Position numbers and translations under genes: made by a program. From the NCBI RefSeq assembly GCF_036208045.1, contig NZ_CP121472.1, forward strand, positions 1,189,531-1,253,530: a stretch of 64,000 nt of DNA. The letters are read 5' to 3'. This stretch comes from Thiorhodovibrio winogradskyi (GTDB lineage: Bacteria; Pseudomonadota; Gammaproteobacteria; Chromatiales; Chromatiaceae). Below are positions 27,210 to 35,580 of the stretch, in pieces; the first letter of the stretch is position 1, and each line of letters begins with the position of its first letter. Below the pieces are notes generated by a model. That model had not been told where the DNA came from. It saw only the letters and a list, made by a program, of their open reading frames with translations, and did not search any database.

Positions 27210-28772
27210 ATGTCCAATCCAAGCGCGCCCGACACTGAAGAACACAAGCTCATCGCCCAGCGTCGCGAGAAGCTCGCGCGCCTGCGCGAGCAGGGCGTGG
27301 CCTTCCCGAACGATTTTCGCCGCAACGCGGTGGCCGGGGAATTGCTGGCCGAGTATGAATCCAAAAGCGACGCGGAACTGGAAGCACTCGGGCCGCGGGT
27401 CAAACTCGCTGGGCGTCTGATGAGCCGCCGCGTCATGGGCAAGGCGAGCTTCGCTCATCTGCAGGATATGTCCGGGCGCATGCAGCTGTTCGTGCAGCGT
27501 GACCGCATCGGGGATGAGGCATACGCCTGGTTCAAAAAAGACCTCGACATCGGCGATATCTGCGGTGCCGAGGGGGTGCTGTTCAAGACCAAGACCGGCG
27601 AGCTGTCGGTGAAGGTCGAGGAGCTGCGCTTGCTGACCAAGTCCCTGCGCGCGCTGCCGGAGAAGTTTCACGGCCTGGCTGATCAGGAGACACGCTATCG
27701 CCAGCGCTATCTGGATCTGATCATGAACGATGCCACCCGGGTGACATTTCGGGTGCGCAGCGCCGTGATTCAGTTCATCCGCGACTATCTCAACGGGCTC
27801 GATTTCCTTGAGGTCGAGACGCCCATGATGCAGGCCATTCCCGGCGGCGCCCTGGCGCGGCCTTTCGTGACGCATCACAACGCGCTCGATATGCAGCTCT
27901 TTCTGCGCATCGCGCCCGAGTTGTACTTAAAGCGTCTGGTGGTTGGCGGCTTCGAGCGGGTCTATGAGATCAACCGCAACTTTCGCAACGAGGGGCTTTC
28001 GACCCGGCACAACCCCGAGTTCACCATGCTCGAGTTTTATCAGGCCTATGCCGACTACCATGATCTGATGGATTTGACCGAGGATCTGCTGCGACGCCTG
28101 GTGCGGCAGGTGCTTGGCGGCACCGAGCTCCGTTATCAGGGCGAGACCTACGATCTGGCCAAGTCCTTCCAGCGCCTGACGGTGCGCGAGTCTATCCTGG
28201 CCTTCAATCCCGAGCTTGCCGCCGCCGACATCGACGAACTGGAGCCGGCGCGGCGGCTGGCCGAGCGTCTTGGTATTCCACTCAAGGAAAGCTATGGCCT
28301 GGGCAAGGTGCAGATCGAGATTTTCGAAAAAACCGTCGAGTCGCGCCTGATGGAGCCGACCTTCATCACCGAGTATCCGCTGGAAGTTTCGCCGCTTGCC
28401 CGCCGCAATGATCACAATCCCTTGGTCACGGATCGCTTCGAGTTCTTTGTCGCCGGGCGCGAAATCGCCAATGGTTTCTCGGAGCTGAATGACGCAGAGG
28501 ACCAGGCCGAGCGCTTCCGCCGCCAGGTCGAGGACAAGGCCGCCGGTGATCTGGAGGCCATGCATTTCGATGCCGACTACATCAGCGCGCTCGAGCATGG
28601 CATGCCGCCGACGGCGGGTGAGGGCATTGGCATCGACCGTCTGGTGATGCTCTTGACCGATGCCGCATCCATTCGCGATGTGCTGCTGTTTCCGCACATG
28701 CGCCCGGTGATTGCCAAGACCCCGGGCTCGGAAGCGGTAACCACTCAGACCAGCCCAAGGGATTCGAGCTGA
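27210..28772 (+). CDS. lysS: Lysyl-tRNA synthetase, class II
   Basis: LysS charges tRNA-Lys. The 520-residue length and motifs fit the class II enzyme: an OB-fold anticodon-binding domain at residues 60-160 ([21 protein letters not shown]), motif 2 in [23 protein letters not shown], and motif 3 in [15 protein letters not shown]. It follows prfB by 146 bases, matching the E. coli prfB-lysS pair. The ATG has no Shine-Dalgarno; a heptamer repeat takes up the upstream space, so translation may depend on a weak or leader-independent start. Confidence 0.98.
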   Translation: MSNPSAPDTEEHKLIAQRREKLARLREQGVAFPNDFRRNAVAGELLAEYESKSDAELEALGPRVKLAGRLMSRRVMGKASFAHLQDMSGRMQLFVQRDRIGDEAYAWFKKDLDIGDICGAEGVLFKTKTGELSVKVEELRLLTKSLRALPEKFHGLADQETRYRQRYLDLIMNDATRVTFRVRSAVIQFIRDYLNGLDFLEVETPMMQAIPGGALARPFVTHHNALDMQLFLRIAPELYLKRLVVGGFERVYEINRNFRNEGLSTRHNPEFTMLEFYQAYADYHDLMDLTEDLLRRLVRQVLGGTELRYQGETYDLAKSFQRLTVRESILAFNPELAAADIDELEPARRLAERLGIPLKESYGLGKVQIEIFEKTVESRLMEPTFITEYPLEVSPLARRNDHNPLVTDRFEFFVAGREIANGFSELNDAEDQAERFRRQVEDKAAGDLEAMHFDADYISALEHGMPPTAGEGIGIDRLVMLLTDAASIRDVLLFPHMRPVIAKTPGSEAVTTQTSPRDSS

Positions 28773-28910
28773 TGCCCGCCGGGCTTGGCTTGACCCTGGC
28801 CTATCGGTATCTTGCAAAAGATCAGGCCCTTGATGCTCGCTCCGGCGCGGGTGCGGGTTTGAGCGGCAACTAGGCTCCAGCAGTCATCCGAGCGGGCAAG
28901 GGGTTTCCTT

Positions 28911-29387
28911 ATGATGTCTCACTCAGCACCCGCGCCCTTACTGCTGCGGCCTGCATGGTCGCGGCAGTTGCTGCTTTACTGCGCATTGGTGCATGTCGCG
29001 GCCTTGGCCATCGTGGCTGTCTTGCCCCTCTCCTGGACTGCCCGGGGTGGGCTGACTGTGCTGGTCATGGGCCTTGGAGTCTTGGACCTCGCGACCCACT
29101 GGTGGCGGCGCATGCCCTGGTCAATCATGGAGGTTGGTCTTGGCCCGGATGGCTGGGAGTTGGTCTTGGCTACCGGGGAGCCGGTGCAAGCGCGCCTGCT
29201 TGGGTCGAGCACCATGGGGGGGCAACGCCTGATGGTACTGAACTTCGCCTTCGGCGGCTGGCGTCGGTTGTCCTTGCCCTTGGCTGCCGATAGTCTGGAT
29301 GCCGAGTTGATGCGGCGGCTGCGTGTTGAACTGCGCGCTGGGACCATCCCGAAAAAAGCTGTTCTAAAGAAAACAAACGGGCGATAA
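28911..29387 (+). CDS. YgfX (CptA)-like inner-membrane protein
   Basis: The 158-residue product has two closely spaced hydrophobic helices near the N-terminus (LLLYCALVHVAALAIVAVLPL and GLTVLVMGLGVLDLATHW) followed by a soluble beta-rich part with VGLGPDGWELVLATGEPV and LMVLNFAFGGWRRLSLPL. This is the layout of the YgfX family, reported in E. coli as an inner-membrane inhibitor of FtsZ and MreB paired with YgfY/SdhE. No sdhE is next to it here, so the toxin role is uncertain. AAGGGG precedes the double ATG. Confidence 0.7.
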   Translation: MMSHSAPAPLLLRPAWSRQLLLYCALVHVAALAIVAVLPLSWTARGGLTVLVMGLGVLDLATHWWRRMPWSIMEVGLGPDGWELVLATGEPVQARLLGSSTMGGQRLMVLNFAFGGWRRLSLPLAADSLDAELMRRLRVELRAGTIPKKAVLKKTNGR

Positions 29388-29471
29388 CGGGGCATGCCGA
29401 GACAGCACGGGAGTGCTGATTCGGTGCCGAGACAGTAAGTTCATTCGCGGCATAACCTGGGAGTACGCGCC

Positions 29472-30491
29472 ATGAAGATTCTGGTCACGGGGGGAGCTGG
29501 CTATATCGGCAGTCACACCCTGGTCGAGCTGCTGGCTGCCGGGCATGAGCCCGTGGTGGTGGATAATTTCTATAACAGCAAAGAAGACGCTCTGGCGCGG
29601 GTGCGGCGCATCAGTGGTCGGGATTTCGCTTTTCATCGCCTGGACTTGCGCGATCCCAAGGCGCTTGGGCAGGTCTTCGCGCGGCACGCCTTCGATGCCG
29701 TGGTGCACTTTGCCGGTCTGAAGGCGGTTGGCGAGTCGACCGAGCAGCCGCTGTTGTACTATGACAACAACGTGGCCGGGACTCTGAATCTGTGTCGCGC
29801 GATGGAGGAAGCCGGTGTGCGCCGCCTGGTCTTCAGTTCCTCGGCCACCGTCTATGGCGACCCGAAACAACTTCCCATCACCGAGGATTCACCGCTTTCC
29901 ACGACCAATCCCTACGGGCGCACCAAATGGATGATTGAAGACATTCTGCGCGATCTGGCTGCCGCGGACGCACGCTGGCAGATGACCCTGCTGCGCTACT
30001 TCAATCCGGTCGGTGCCCATGCCAGCGGTCTGATCGGGGAAGACCCCAACGGAATCCCCAATAACCTGGTGCCCTATATCACCAAGGTCGCCATCGGCGA
30101 GCTACCAGAGTTACGGGTGTTTGGCAACGACTACCCGACGCCAGATGGAACCGGCGTGCGCGACTACATTCATGTGGTCGATCTGGCGCTCGGGCATCTC
30201 GCCGCGCTGCGCGAGGAATTCGCCACCCCTGGAGTGCGGGTCTTTAATTTGGGTACGGGTCAGGGCTATTCAGTGCTCGAGGTGCTCAGGGCCTTTGAGC
30301 ATGCCTGCGGACGGGAACTCAGCTACCGCATCTATCCGCGCCGGCCCGGCGATGTGGCAAGCTGCTATGCCGATCCCGGCAAGGCGGAACGGGAGCTTGG
30401 TTGGCGAGCCCGGCGTGGGCTGCCAGAGATGGCGGCTGACAGCTGGCGCTGGCAACTCGGCAACCCCAAGGGATACGCGACTGAGGGCTGA
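29472..30491 (+). CDS. galE: UDP-glucose 4-epimerase
   Basis: GalE interconverts UDP-glucose and UDP-galactose with tightly bound NAD, supplying precursors for surface polysaccharides. The 339-residue product begins with the NAD-binding GGAGYIGSHT, has FSSSATVYGDP (catalytic Ser) and the Tyr-x-x-x-Lys pair in NPYGRTKWM, and ends with the usual RRPGDVASCYADP and LGWRARRGL. GGGAG lies upstream of the ATG. Just before it, at 29403-29418, a short perfect hairpin (CAGCAC/GTGCTG) is flanked by two copies of TGCCGAGACAG. Confidence 0.96.
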   Translation: MKILVTGGAGYIGSHTLVELLAAGHEPVVVDNFYNSKEDALARVRRISGRDFAFHRLDLRDPKALGQVFARHAFDAVVHFAGLKAVGESTEQPLLYYDNNVAGTLNLCRAMEEAGVRRLVFSSSATVYGDPKQLPITEDSPLSTTNPYGRTKWMIEDILRDLAAADARWQMTLLRYFNPVGAHASGLIGEDPNGIPNNLVPYITKVAIGELPELRVFGNDYPTPDGTGVRDYIHVVDLALGHLAALREEFATPGVRVFNLGTGQGYSVLEVLRAFEHACGRELSYRIYPRRPGDVASCYADPGKAERELGWRARRGLPEMAADSWRWQLGNPKGYATEG

Positions 30492-30593
30492 GGGTTGCGA
30501 TGAGTTGCTCCGCGCAGCGGTGCTCTGGTCCCTTGGGCGGAGTCAGGGTCCAGCGCTGGCGATCCGACTTGGTATTAAGGCGGGATTTGGCAT

Positions 30594-31088
30594 TCAGGCG
30601 GCGCGATATTCGGTCTTGGAGCCGGTCAGATCCCACGCGAAGGTGCAGTCGAGATGCGACAGCACGGAGATCATCCCGCTTTCTCCATCCTCAACCATTA
30701 CCGCGACTGGGGCTTTTTTGCCGAACTGCCTGTTGCCGCGCTTGACCCAAAGATCGCGCATTTCCGGATTGCGCGGGAAGAAGGTGTGCAGGGCTTCCTC
30801 GATGCGCAGCAGATAACCGACCCGGCGGTTGACGGTCGGATCATCGGGGAAGGGCTCCTCGTCACGAAAACGCCCGATATTGCGTGCCTTCACGCCTTCT
30901 GGCAGGTGCAACAGGTGCATGATGTCGCTAGCACCCAGGCCCCAGGCCTCAAGCAGGTTCATGGTGCGTTGTGTCATGAGCAGGCGTTCGTCGCGTGTCA
31001 TACTGGTCATGGTCTGAATCCCGGCATCTTGCTCTTGGTTTGAAACTGTCATCACGCAAGCCAAGGGTCGGCTTTGCATGACGCTCAT
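30594..31088 (-). CDS. Orphan MbcA/ParS/Xre-type antitoxin-like protein
   Basis: The 164-residue product has a helical front (MTQRTMNLLEAWGLGASDIMHLLHLP) and a C-terminal half with VNRRVGYLLRIEEALHTFFP, RNPEMRDLWVKRGNRQFG and PVAVMVEDGESGMISV, which is the pattern of the DUF2384 toxin-binding domain of Xre/MbcA/ParS antitoxins. Those normally sit next to a RES-domain toxin, which degrades NAD. No RES gene is present; the neighbours are galE and a VapBC pair. ATG 31088 has AGGA upstream. It may have lost its toxin or act as a stand-alone regulator. Confidence 0.72.
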   Translation of the reverse strand: MSVMQSRPLACVMTVSNQEQDAGIQTMTSMTRDERLLMTQRTMNLLEAWGLGASDIMHLLHLPEGVKARNIGRFRDEEPFPDDPTVNRRVGYLLRIEEALHTFFPRNPEMRDLWVKRGNRQFGKKAPVAVMVEDGESGMISVLSHLDCTFAWDLTGSKTEYRAA

Positions 31089-31127
31089 GATGACATCCTA
31101 AATCCCAGTATTCAAGTAGGAATTAAG

Positions 31128-31152
31128 GGGGTTGGGGTTAATCTCCAACCCC
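31128..31152. other. GC-rich hairpin upstream of the orphan antitoxin-like gene
   Basis: GGGGTTGG (31128-31135) and CCAACCCC (31145-31152) form a perfect 8-bp inverted repeat with a 9-base loop. It lies between the divergent antitoxin-like gene and vapB. There is no T-run on either side, so it is not a standard terminator. Confidence 0.4.
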
Positions 31153-31237
31153 ACCCCTAACCTCCACAAGAGGTAACCCCTGCAAACCCGGAAAAAGAAA
31201 AGGACAGTCGTTTTGTTTCTCGGCGGCTTGATTGTTC

Positions 31238-31277
31238 TTGACATCATGATCGTCGGAAACGATCATGCATCATGATG
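31238..31277 (+). promoter_or_regulatory. Promoter and palindromic operator of vapBC
   Basis: TTGACA at 31238-31243 is a consensus -35 box. The inverted repeat CATGATCG (31245-31252) / CGATCATG (31260-31267) covers the spacer and the expected -10 region, and a second palindrome CATCATGATG follows at 31268-31277. Type II antitoxins with a ribbon-helix-helix fold bind such sites to repress their own operon, so this is the likely autoregulation site. The exact -10 box is not clear. Confidence 0.65.
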
Positions 31278-31297
31278 TTTAATGAAGGAGCATCAAG

Positions 31298-31567
31298 ATG
31301 CGTACCACACTTACCCTGAATGACCAGATCGCGAAGAGTTTGCAAGAAAAAGCACACCAGACCCGCCAATCCTTCAAGGATGTGGTCAATCAAGCACTTA
31401 GCCTGGGACTTGGCTTGATGGAGCAGCCGAGCCAAGCTCGCCCTTATCGATTGTCTGCTGCCTCGATGGGCAAGCCCCGTGCGGGGATCAACCTGGATAA
31501 GGTGCTTGATTTGGCGGGGGAATTGGAAGATGAGGCCATCGTGCACAAGCTGGAAGCGCGCAAGTGA
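31298..31567 (+). CDS. VapB-like antitoxin (ribbon-helix-helix)
   Basis: The 89-residue product begins MRTTLTLNDQIAKSLQEKA, a ribbon-helix-helix DNA-binding start, and continues with SFKDVVNQALSLGL. The C-terminal half (GINLDKVLDLAGELEDEAIVHK) would wrap the toxin. AAGGAG precedes the ATG, and the stop codon overlaps the GTG start of the PIN toxin by four bases, so the two are translated together. A palindromic site lies upstream. Confidence 0.88.
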   Translation: MRTTLTLNDQIAKSLQEKAHQTRQSFKDVVNQALSLGLGLMEQPSQARPYRLSAASMGKPRAGINLDKVLDLAGELEDEAIVHKLEARK

Positions 31568-31995
31568 TTGTGGTTGATGCCAACTTGTTGCTGTATGCCG
31601 TCAATCGCGACCTGCCGCAACATAACGCGGCACGTGTGTGGTGGGAGAGCCTGTTATCCCGCAACACTTCGGTTGGGCTGGCATGGGTGGTGATGCTTGC
31701 CTTTTTGCGCATCAGTACCCATCCGCGTATTTTTGAGTGCCCACTAAGCATTGAAGGGGCAAGCTCTTATGTGGATGAATGGCTCGCTGTGCCGGGCGTC
31801 AAACCGATTGCTCCCGGCCATCTGCACTGGCAGATTTTGCAGCCGTTACTCATCCAGAGCGGTACCGGCGGCAACCTGACGACGGACGCCCACTTGGCCG
31901 CACTGGCGATCGAGCAAGGGGGCACGCTTTATTCGGCTGACAACGATTTCAAACGGTTTTCCGGGTTGATTCATGTCAATCCGCTAGCAAACTAA
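31564..31995 (+). CDS. VapC-like PIN-domain toxin
   Basis: The 143-residue PIN protein shows the acidic residues of the RNase active site: Asp in VVDANLLLYAV, the glutamate-poor middle FLRISTHPRIF, Asp in LTTDAHLAALAIEQ and the end LYSADNDFKRF. VapC toxins cleave tRNA or rRNA and are held inactive by VapB. The GTG start overlaps vapB. Its last 13 bases with the stop codon (31983-31995) are repeated almost exactly at 32001-32013. The pair lies between galE and the 3' end of spoT, apparently an insertion into an otherwise conserved neighbourhood. Confidence 0.9.
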   Translation: MIVVDANLLLYAVNRDLPQHNAARVWWESLLSRNTSVGLAWVVMLAFLRISTHPRIFECPLSIEGASSYVDEWLAVPGVKPIAPGHLHWQILQPLLIQSGTGGNLTTDAHLAALAIEQGGTLYSADNDFKRFSGLIHVNPLAN

Positions 31996-32029
31996 AGGAC
32001 GCTGGCAAACTAAGACAGCAAAGGAGGGC

Positions 32030-34336
32030 TCAGCGGCACAGGCGGGTGATGCGCAGGACGAGCGGGATCTGGCGCAGGCGGCGGAGGATGCGGGCGAGAT
32101 GACGGCGACTTTGAACCTTAATCTGGAAGTCGAGGGTGGAGGCGCCGCCGGCTTTGTCGCGTGATTGGATGTTGGCGATGTCGGAACCGGCCTCGGCGAT
32201 GGCGGTGGCAATGCTGGCGAGGGCGCCGCGCTGGTCTTCCACTTCAAGGCGGATCTCGGTGATGAAATCTCCGCTGGGTGCCTCGGCCCATTGCAGGTCC
32301 ACCCAGTGCCCGCGCTTGCTCTGGTAGTCACCCAGGTTGCGGCACTCCAGGCGGTGTACAACGATACCCTTGCCGGGATTGAACAGCCCCGCGATCTGGT
32401 CGCCCGGAATCGGCCGGCAGCAGCGCGGAAAGGTCATGACCATGCCCTCGGTGCCCAGGATGGCGAGCTGCTGTTTGGAAGCGGACAAACTGGGCGCGAC
32501 CGTGGAGGGTTCGGGTTGCTCGGCGCCCTCGGCGCTGGCCAGGCGCCGGGCCACCAGCATGGGCATGCGGTTGCCAAGGCCAATATCGGCAAACATGGCG
32601 TCGGCCGAGCTGGCATCGGTTTGCTGGGCATAGGCGGCGATTTGCTCGACGCTGATGTCATCCAGACTGAGCCCGAGGTTGTTCAACTCGTTGTTGACCA
32701 GGTCGCGCCCGAGCCGCGCCGCCTCGCGCTGCTGCATATTCTTGAGAAAGCCGCGAATATTCGCGCGCGCCTTGCCCGTGACAACAAACTTCAGCCAGTG
32801 CGTTTTGGGCGTGGCGCTGGGAATGGTCGATATCTCGACTGTCTGGCCGCTGCGCAGGATGGAGTTGATGGGCACGGGACGGCGGTCAATCACCGCATAG
32901 ACGCCGGTGTTGCCGATGTCGGAATGGATGGCGTAGGCAAAATCAATGGCGGTCGCACCGCGGGGCAGGACTTTAATCTCTCCACTGGGTGTGAAGACAT
33001 AGACGTCATCCGGGAAGAGGTCGATTTTGACGTGTTCCAAGAACTCGCGCGGATCGCCCGAGTCGCGCTGCAACTCGAGCAGATTCTGCAGCCAGTCGCT
33101 GGCCAGGGCCGGCGTTTTGCCATGTTCGCCACCAGTTTTGTATAGCCAGTGCGAGGCAATGCCGGATTCCGCCACCCGGTGCATATCGGTGCTACGGATC
33201 TGGATCTCGATTTTAACGCCCTGGGGGCCGAAGAGTACCGTGTGTATGGACTGGTAGCCGTTGGACTTGGGAATGGCGATGTAGTCCTTGAAGCGCCCCG
33301 GCACCGGCTTGTAAAGATTGTGCACCTGTCCCAGCACCCGGTAGCAGGTGTCGATGGAGTCGACGATGACGCGGAAGGCAAAAACATCCACCAGATCGTG
33401 GAAGGATTTGCCCTCGTCGCGCATTTTGCAATAAATGCTATACAGGTGCTTTTCGCGCCCGGTCACCTCGGCGGCGATGCCCTGCTGTTCGAGCCGGCGG
33501 CGGATGGCGCTCTCGACGCTGGCGATCATTTCATGATGACCGCAGCGCACTTTGCGCACGGCGTTATCCAGCACAAAATGCCGCCATGGCCAGAGGTGAC
33601 TGAAGCCGAAGTCCTCCAGCGCCAGGCGGATGCTGTTAATCCCCAGGCGGTTGGCGATGGGGGCGTAAATATCGAGTGTCTCGCGCGACTTGCGCCGGCG
33701 CTTCTCCGGCGGCATGACTCCCATGGTGCGCATGTTGTGCAGGCGGTCGGCGAGTTTGATGAGGATGACGCGAATGTCGCGGGTCATCGCCAGCATCATT
33801 TTGCTGAAATTCGCCGCCTCTTTCTCGGCATCGGTCTTGAACTTGATCTGCGTGAGCTTGCTGACGCCATCGACCAGCTCCGCGATTTCATCATCGAACA
33901 CCTCGGCGATCTGTTCTTTGGCTGTTGGCGTGTCCTCGACGACATCGTGCAGAATGGCAGCCATCAGGCACTTGTGGTCCATACGCAGGTCGGCGAGGAT
34001 GCGAGCGACCGCGATGGGATGGAAGATATAAGGCTCGCCGCTGGTGCGTGCCTGTCCTTCATGTGCCTCGGCACCAAAGAGATAGGCACGGTAGATTTCG
34101 CTAATCTGCTCGCGCGGCAGATAGCTTTCGAGCTGTTTGCACAGATCGCTGATGAGAAAGCGCGGAGCGGCGTTCGTGCCGGTCACTTTCTTTGGGGGGA
34201 TTGGCTGGGACACCGGTGTTGAGGCTGTGACCGCAGTGGCTAAAACATCCGGGTCTGGATTTGTCACGGCTTGTTCGCCCGCCACCGCGGGGTCGGCGAC
34301 TCCGCGGGCAGGTGGCGCGAGCGCGGTATCGCTCAT
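32030..34336 (-). CDS. spoT: Bifunctional (p)ppGpp synthetase/hydrolase SpoT
   Basis: SpoT makes and degrades the alarmone (p)ppGpp. The 768-residue protein has an HD hydrolase domain (YIFHPIAVARILADL, ILHDVVEDT, KLADRLHNMRT), a synthetase domain (GREKHLYSIYCKM, YIAIPKSNGYQSIHT), a TGS domain (YVFTPSGEIKVLPRGAT), a zinc-finger-like CC region (TFPRCCRPIPGD) and a C-terminal ACT domain (EDQRGALASIATAIAEAG). Key hydrolase residues are present, so it is SpoT rather than RelA. It is longer at the N-terminus than E. coli SpoT by a proline/alanine-rich leader of about 60 residues. It follows rpoZ, as in E. coli. Confidence 0.96.
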   Translation of the reverse strand: MSDTALAPPARGVADPAVAGEQAVTNPDPDVLATAVTASTPVSQPIPPKKVTGTNAAPRFLISDLCKQLESYLPREQISEIYRAYLFGAEAHEGQARTSGEPYIFHPIAVARILADLRMDHKCLMAAILHDVVEDTPTAKEQIAEVFDDEIAELVDGVSKLTQIKFKTDAEKEAANFSKMMLAMTRDIRVILIKLADRLHNMRTMGVMPPEKRRRKSRETLDIYAPIANRLGINSIRLALEDFGFSHLWPWRHFVLDNAVRKVRCGHHEMIASVESAIRRRLEQQGIAAEVTGREKHLYSIYCKMRDEGKSFHDLVDVFAFRVIVDSIDTCYRVLGQVHNLYKPVPGRFKDYIAIPKSNGYQSIHTVLFGPQGVKIEIQIRSTDMHRVAESGIASHWLYKTGGEHGKTPALASDWLQNLLELQRDSGDPREFLEHVKIDLFPDDVYVFTPSGEIKVLPRGATAIDFAYAIHSDIGNTGVYAVIDRRPVPINSILRSGQTVEISTIPSATPKTHWLKFVVTGKARANIRGFLKNMQQREAARLGRDLVNNELNNLGLSLDDISVEQIAAYAQQTDASSADAMFADIGLGNRMPMLVARRLASAEGAEQPEPSTVAPSLSASKQQLAILGTEGMVMTFPRCCRPIPGDQIAGLFNPGKGIVVHRLECRNLGDYQSKRGHWVDLQWAEAPSGDFITEIRLEVEDQRGALASIATAIAEAGSDIANIQSRDKAGGASTLDFQIKVQSRRHLARILRRLRQIPLVLRITRLCR

Positions 34337-34353
34337 GTTGAGCGGTTGGGGTC

Positions 34354-34635
34354 TCAAATATCCTTGGCCACCGAGGCGGCCAACTCCTCGGCCAGGGCCT
34401 CTTCAAGCGATTTCGAGATGTTCTCGGGCTCGGCGGCCTGTTCCGCGACCTGCGCCGGGTTGATGTAACCGCCGGCGATTTCCCGCAATGCCAGCACTGT
34501 CGACTTATCCTTCGCCCAGGGCAGGAAGGGTTCGACGCCGTTGCTCAGTTGTCGCGCACGCTTGGTTGCAAGCAGGACGAGTTCAAATCGATTGTCGACA
34601 TGCTCTAGGCAGTCTTGGACAGTAATACGGGCCAT
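34354..34635 (-). CDS. rpoZ: RNA polymerase omega subunit
   Basis: The 93-residue product begins [30 protein letters not shown], the conserved omega N-terminus that wraps the beta-prime tail and is part of one ppGpp site in E. coli. The C-terminal half is acidic and variable. It lies directly upstream of spoT with a 17-base gap. An AT-rich stretch at about 34660-34720 probably holds the promoter. Confidence 0.96.
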   Translation of the reverse strand: MARITVQDCLEHVDNRFELVLLATKRARQLSNGVEPFLPWAKDKSTVLALREIAGGYINPAQVAEQAAEPENISKSLEEALAEELAASVAKDI

Positions 34636-34846
34636 GGGTTGCTGTTACCTGTGGTGTCTTGTTTAAAGAACATGAGTTATCTCGGAAAATAGCAAACTTT
34701 TGCGCGTTCGATAAGGGATTTCCGCAATTTGGCCGGAAACCCCGAATGTCCTCTCGCCGCTCAAGCATCAGCGCCATGCTGGATTTCCATGGTTGGGCCG
34801 GTTATCGGGCCCGTCATTAAGCCCGTTGCCGCGTTTTTATATCTGG

Positions 34847-35566
34847 CTAGCAGCCGCCCGGGGCGGCTTCGGCATCGGACTCAAGCATGGCGTGCAGGGC
34901 GCCGCCGAGCTTGCGCTGCTGCCTGGCGCGGCGCAGTCCGAAGGCGCAGACCAGGGCGCGCAGTTCAGTCAAGGCAGCCTCGAAGCGATCATTGACAATC
35001 AGGTAATCGTATTCGCCATAGTGGGAGAGTTCGCCGCGGGCCTCGGCCATGCGCCGGGCGATGGTTTCATCACTGTCCTGCGCACGCTCGCGCAGGCGCC
35101 GCTCGAGTTCCCTGAGCGATGGCGGGAGAATAAAAATGGACACGGCTTCGGGGAAGTGCTGTCGCACCTGACGCGCGCCCTGCCAGTCGATTTCAAGCAG
35201 CAGGTCCTGGCCGTCGTCGAGCGCCTGGCGCAGCGTCTCGCGCGCGGTGCCATAGGCGTTATCGAACACCTGGGCGTATTCCACAAAGGCGTTTTGACGC
35301 ACCATGTGCTCGAAGGTCTCGCGGCTGACAAAGTGATAATGCACGCCGTCGACCTCGCCCGCTCGGGGCGTCCGGGTGGTGTAGGACACCGACAGGCGCA
35401 GATTGGGGTGGCCATCAAGCAGGGCGCGTACCAGGCTGGTCTTGCCGGCGCCAGAGGGGGCCGATACAACGAACAGCGTGCCTTTTGGGTCATCGCCGCG
35501 ACCCTGTGCTTGCTCGGGCTGACCGGAGGCGGATGATGGTGGCTCAAAAGCGGGGCTGTGGCTCAT
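34847..35566 (-). CDS. gmk: Guanylate kinase
   Basis: Gmk phosphorylates GMP to GDP. The 239-residue product has the P-loop SAPSGAGKTSL after about 35 residues, the GMP-binding SVSYTTRTPRAGEVDGVHYHFVS, VEYAQVFDNAYGT and LLLEIDWQGA, and the lid segment RRLRERAQDSDETIARRM. The N-terminal extension (about 25 residues, P, S and Q rich) is longer than in E. coli. ATG 35566 is preceded by AGGAAG. It sits between yicC (14 bases upstream) and rpoZ, an order shared with other gammaproteobacteria. Confidence 0.96.
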   Translation of the reverse strand: MSHSPAFEPPSSASGQPEQAQGRGDDPKGTLFVVSAPSGAGKTSLVRALLDGHPNLRLSVSYTTRTPRAGEVDGVHYHFVSRETFEHMVRQNAFVEYAQVFDNAYGTARETLRQALDDGQDLLLEIDWQGARQVRQHFPEAVSIFILPPSLRELERRLRERAQDSDETIARRMAEARGELSHYGEYDYLIVNDRFEAALTELRALVCAFGLRRARQQRKLGGALHAMLESDAEAAPGGC

Positions 35567-35580
35567 GCGGGGCTTCCTGT

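Noticed and set aside
32165-33145. Plus-strand open frame of 326 codons inside spoT
   Set aside because: It is antisense to spoT, which carries all expected domains.
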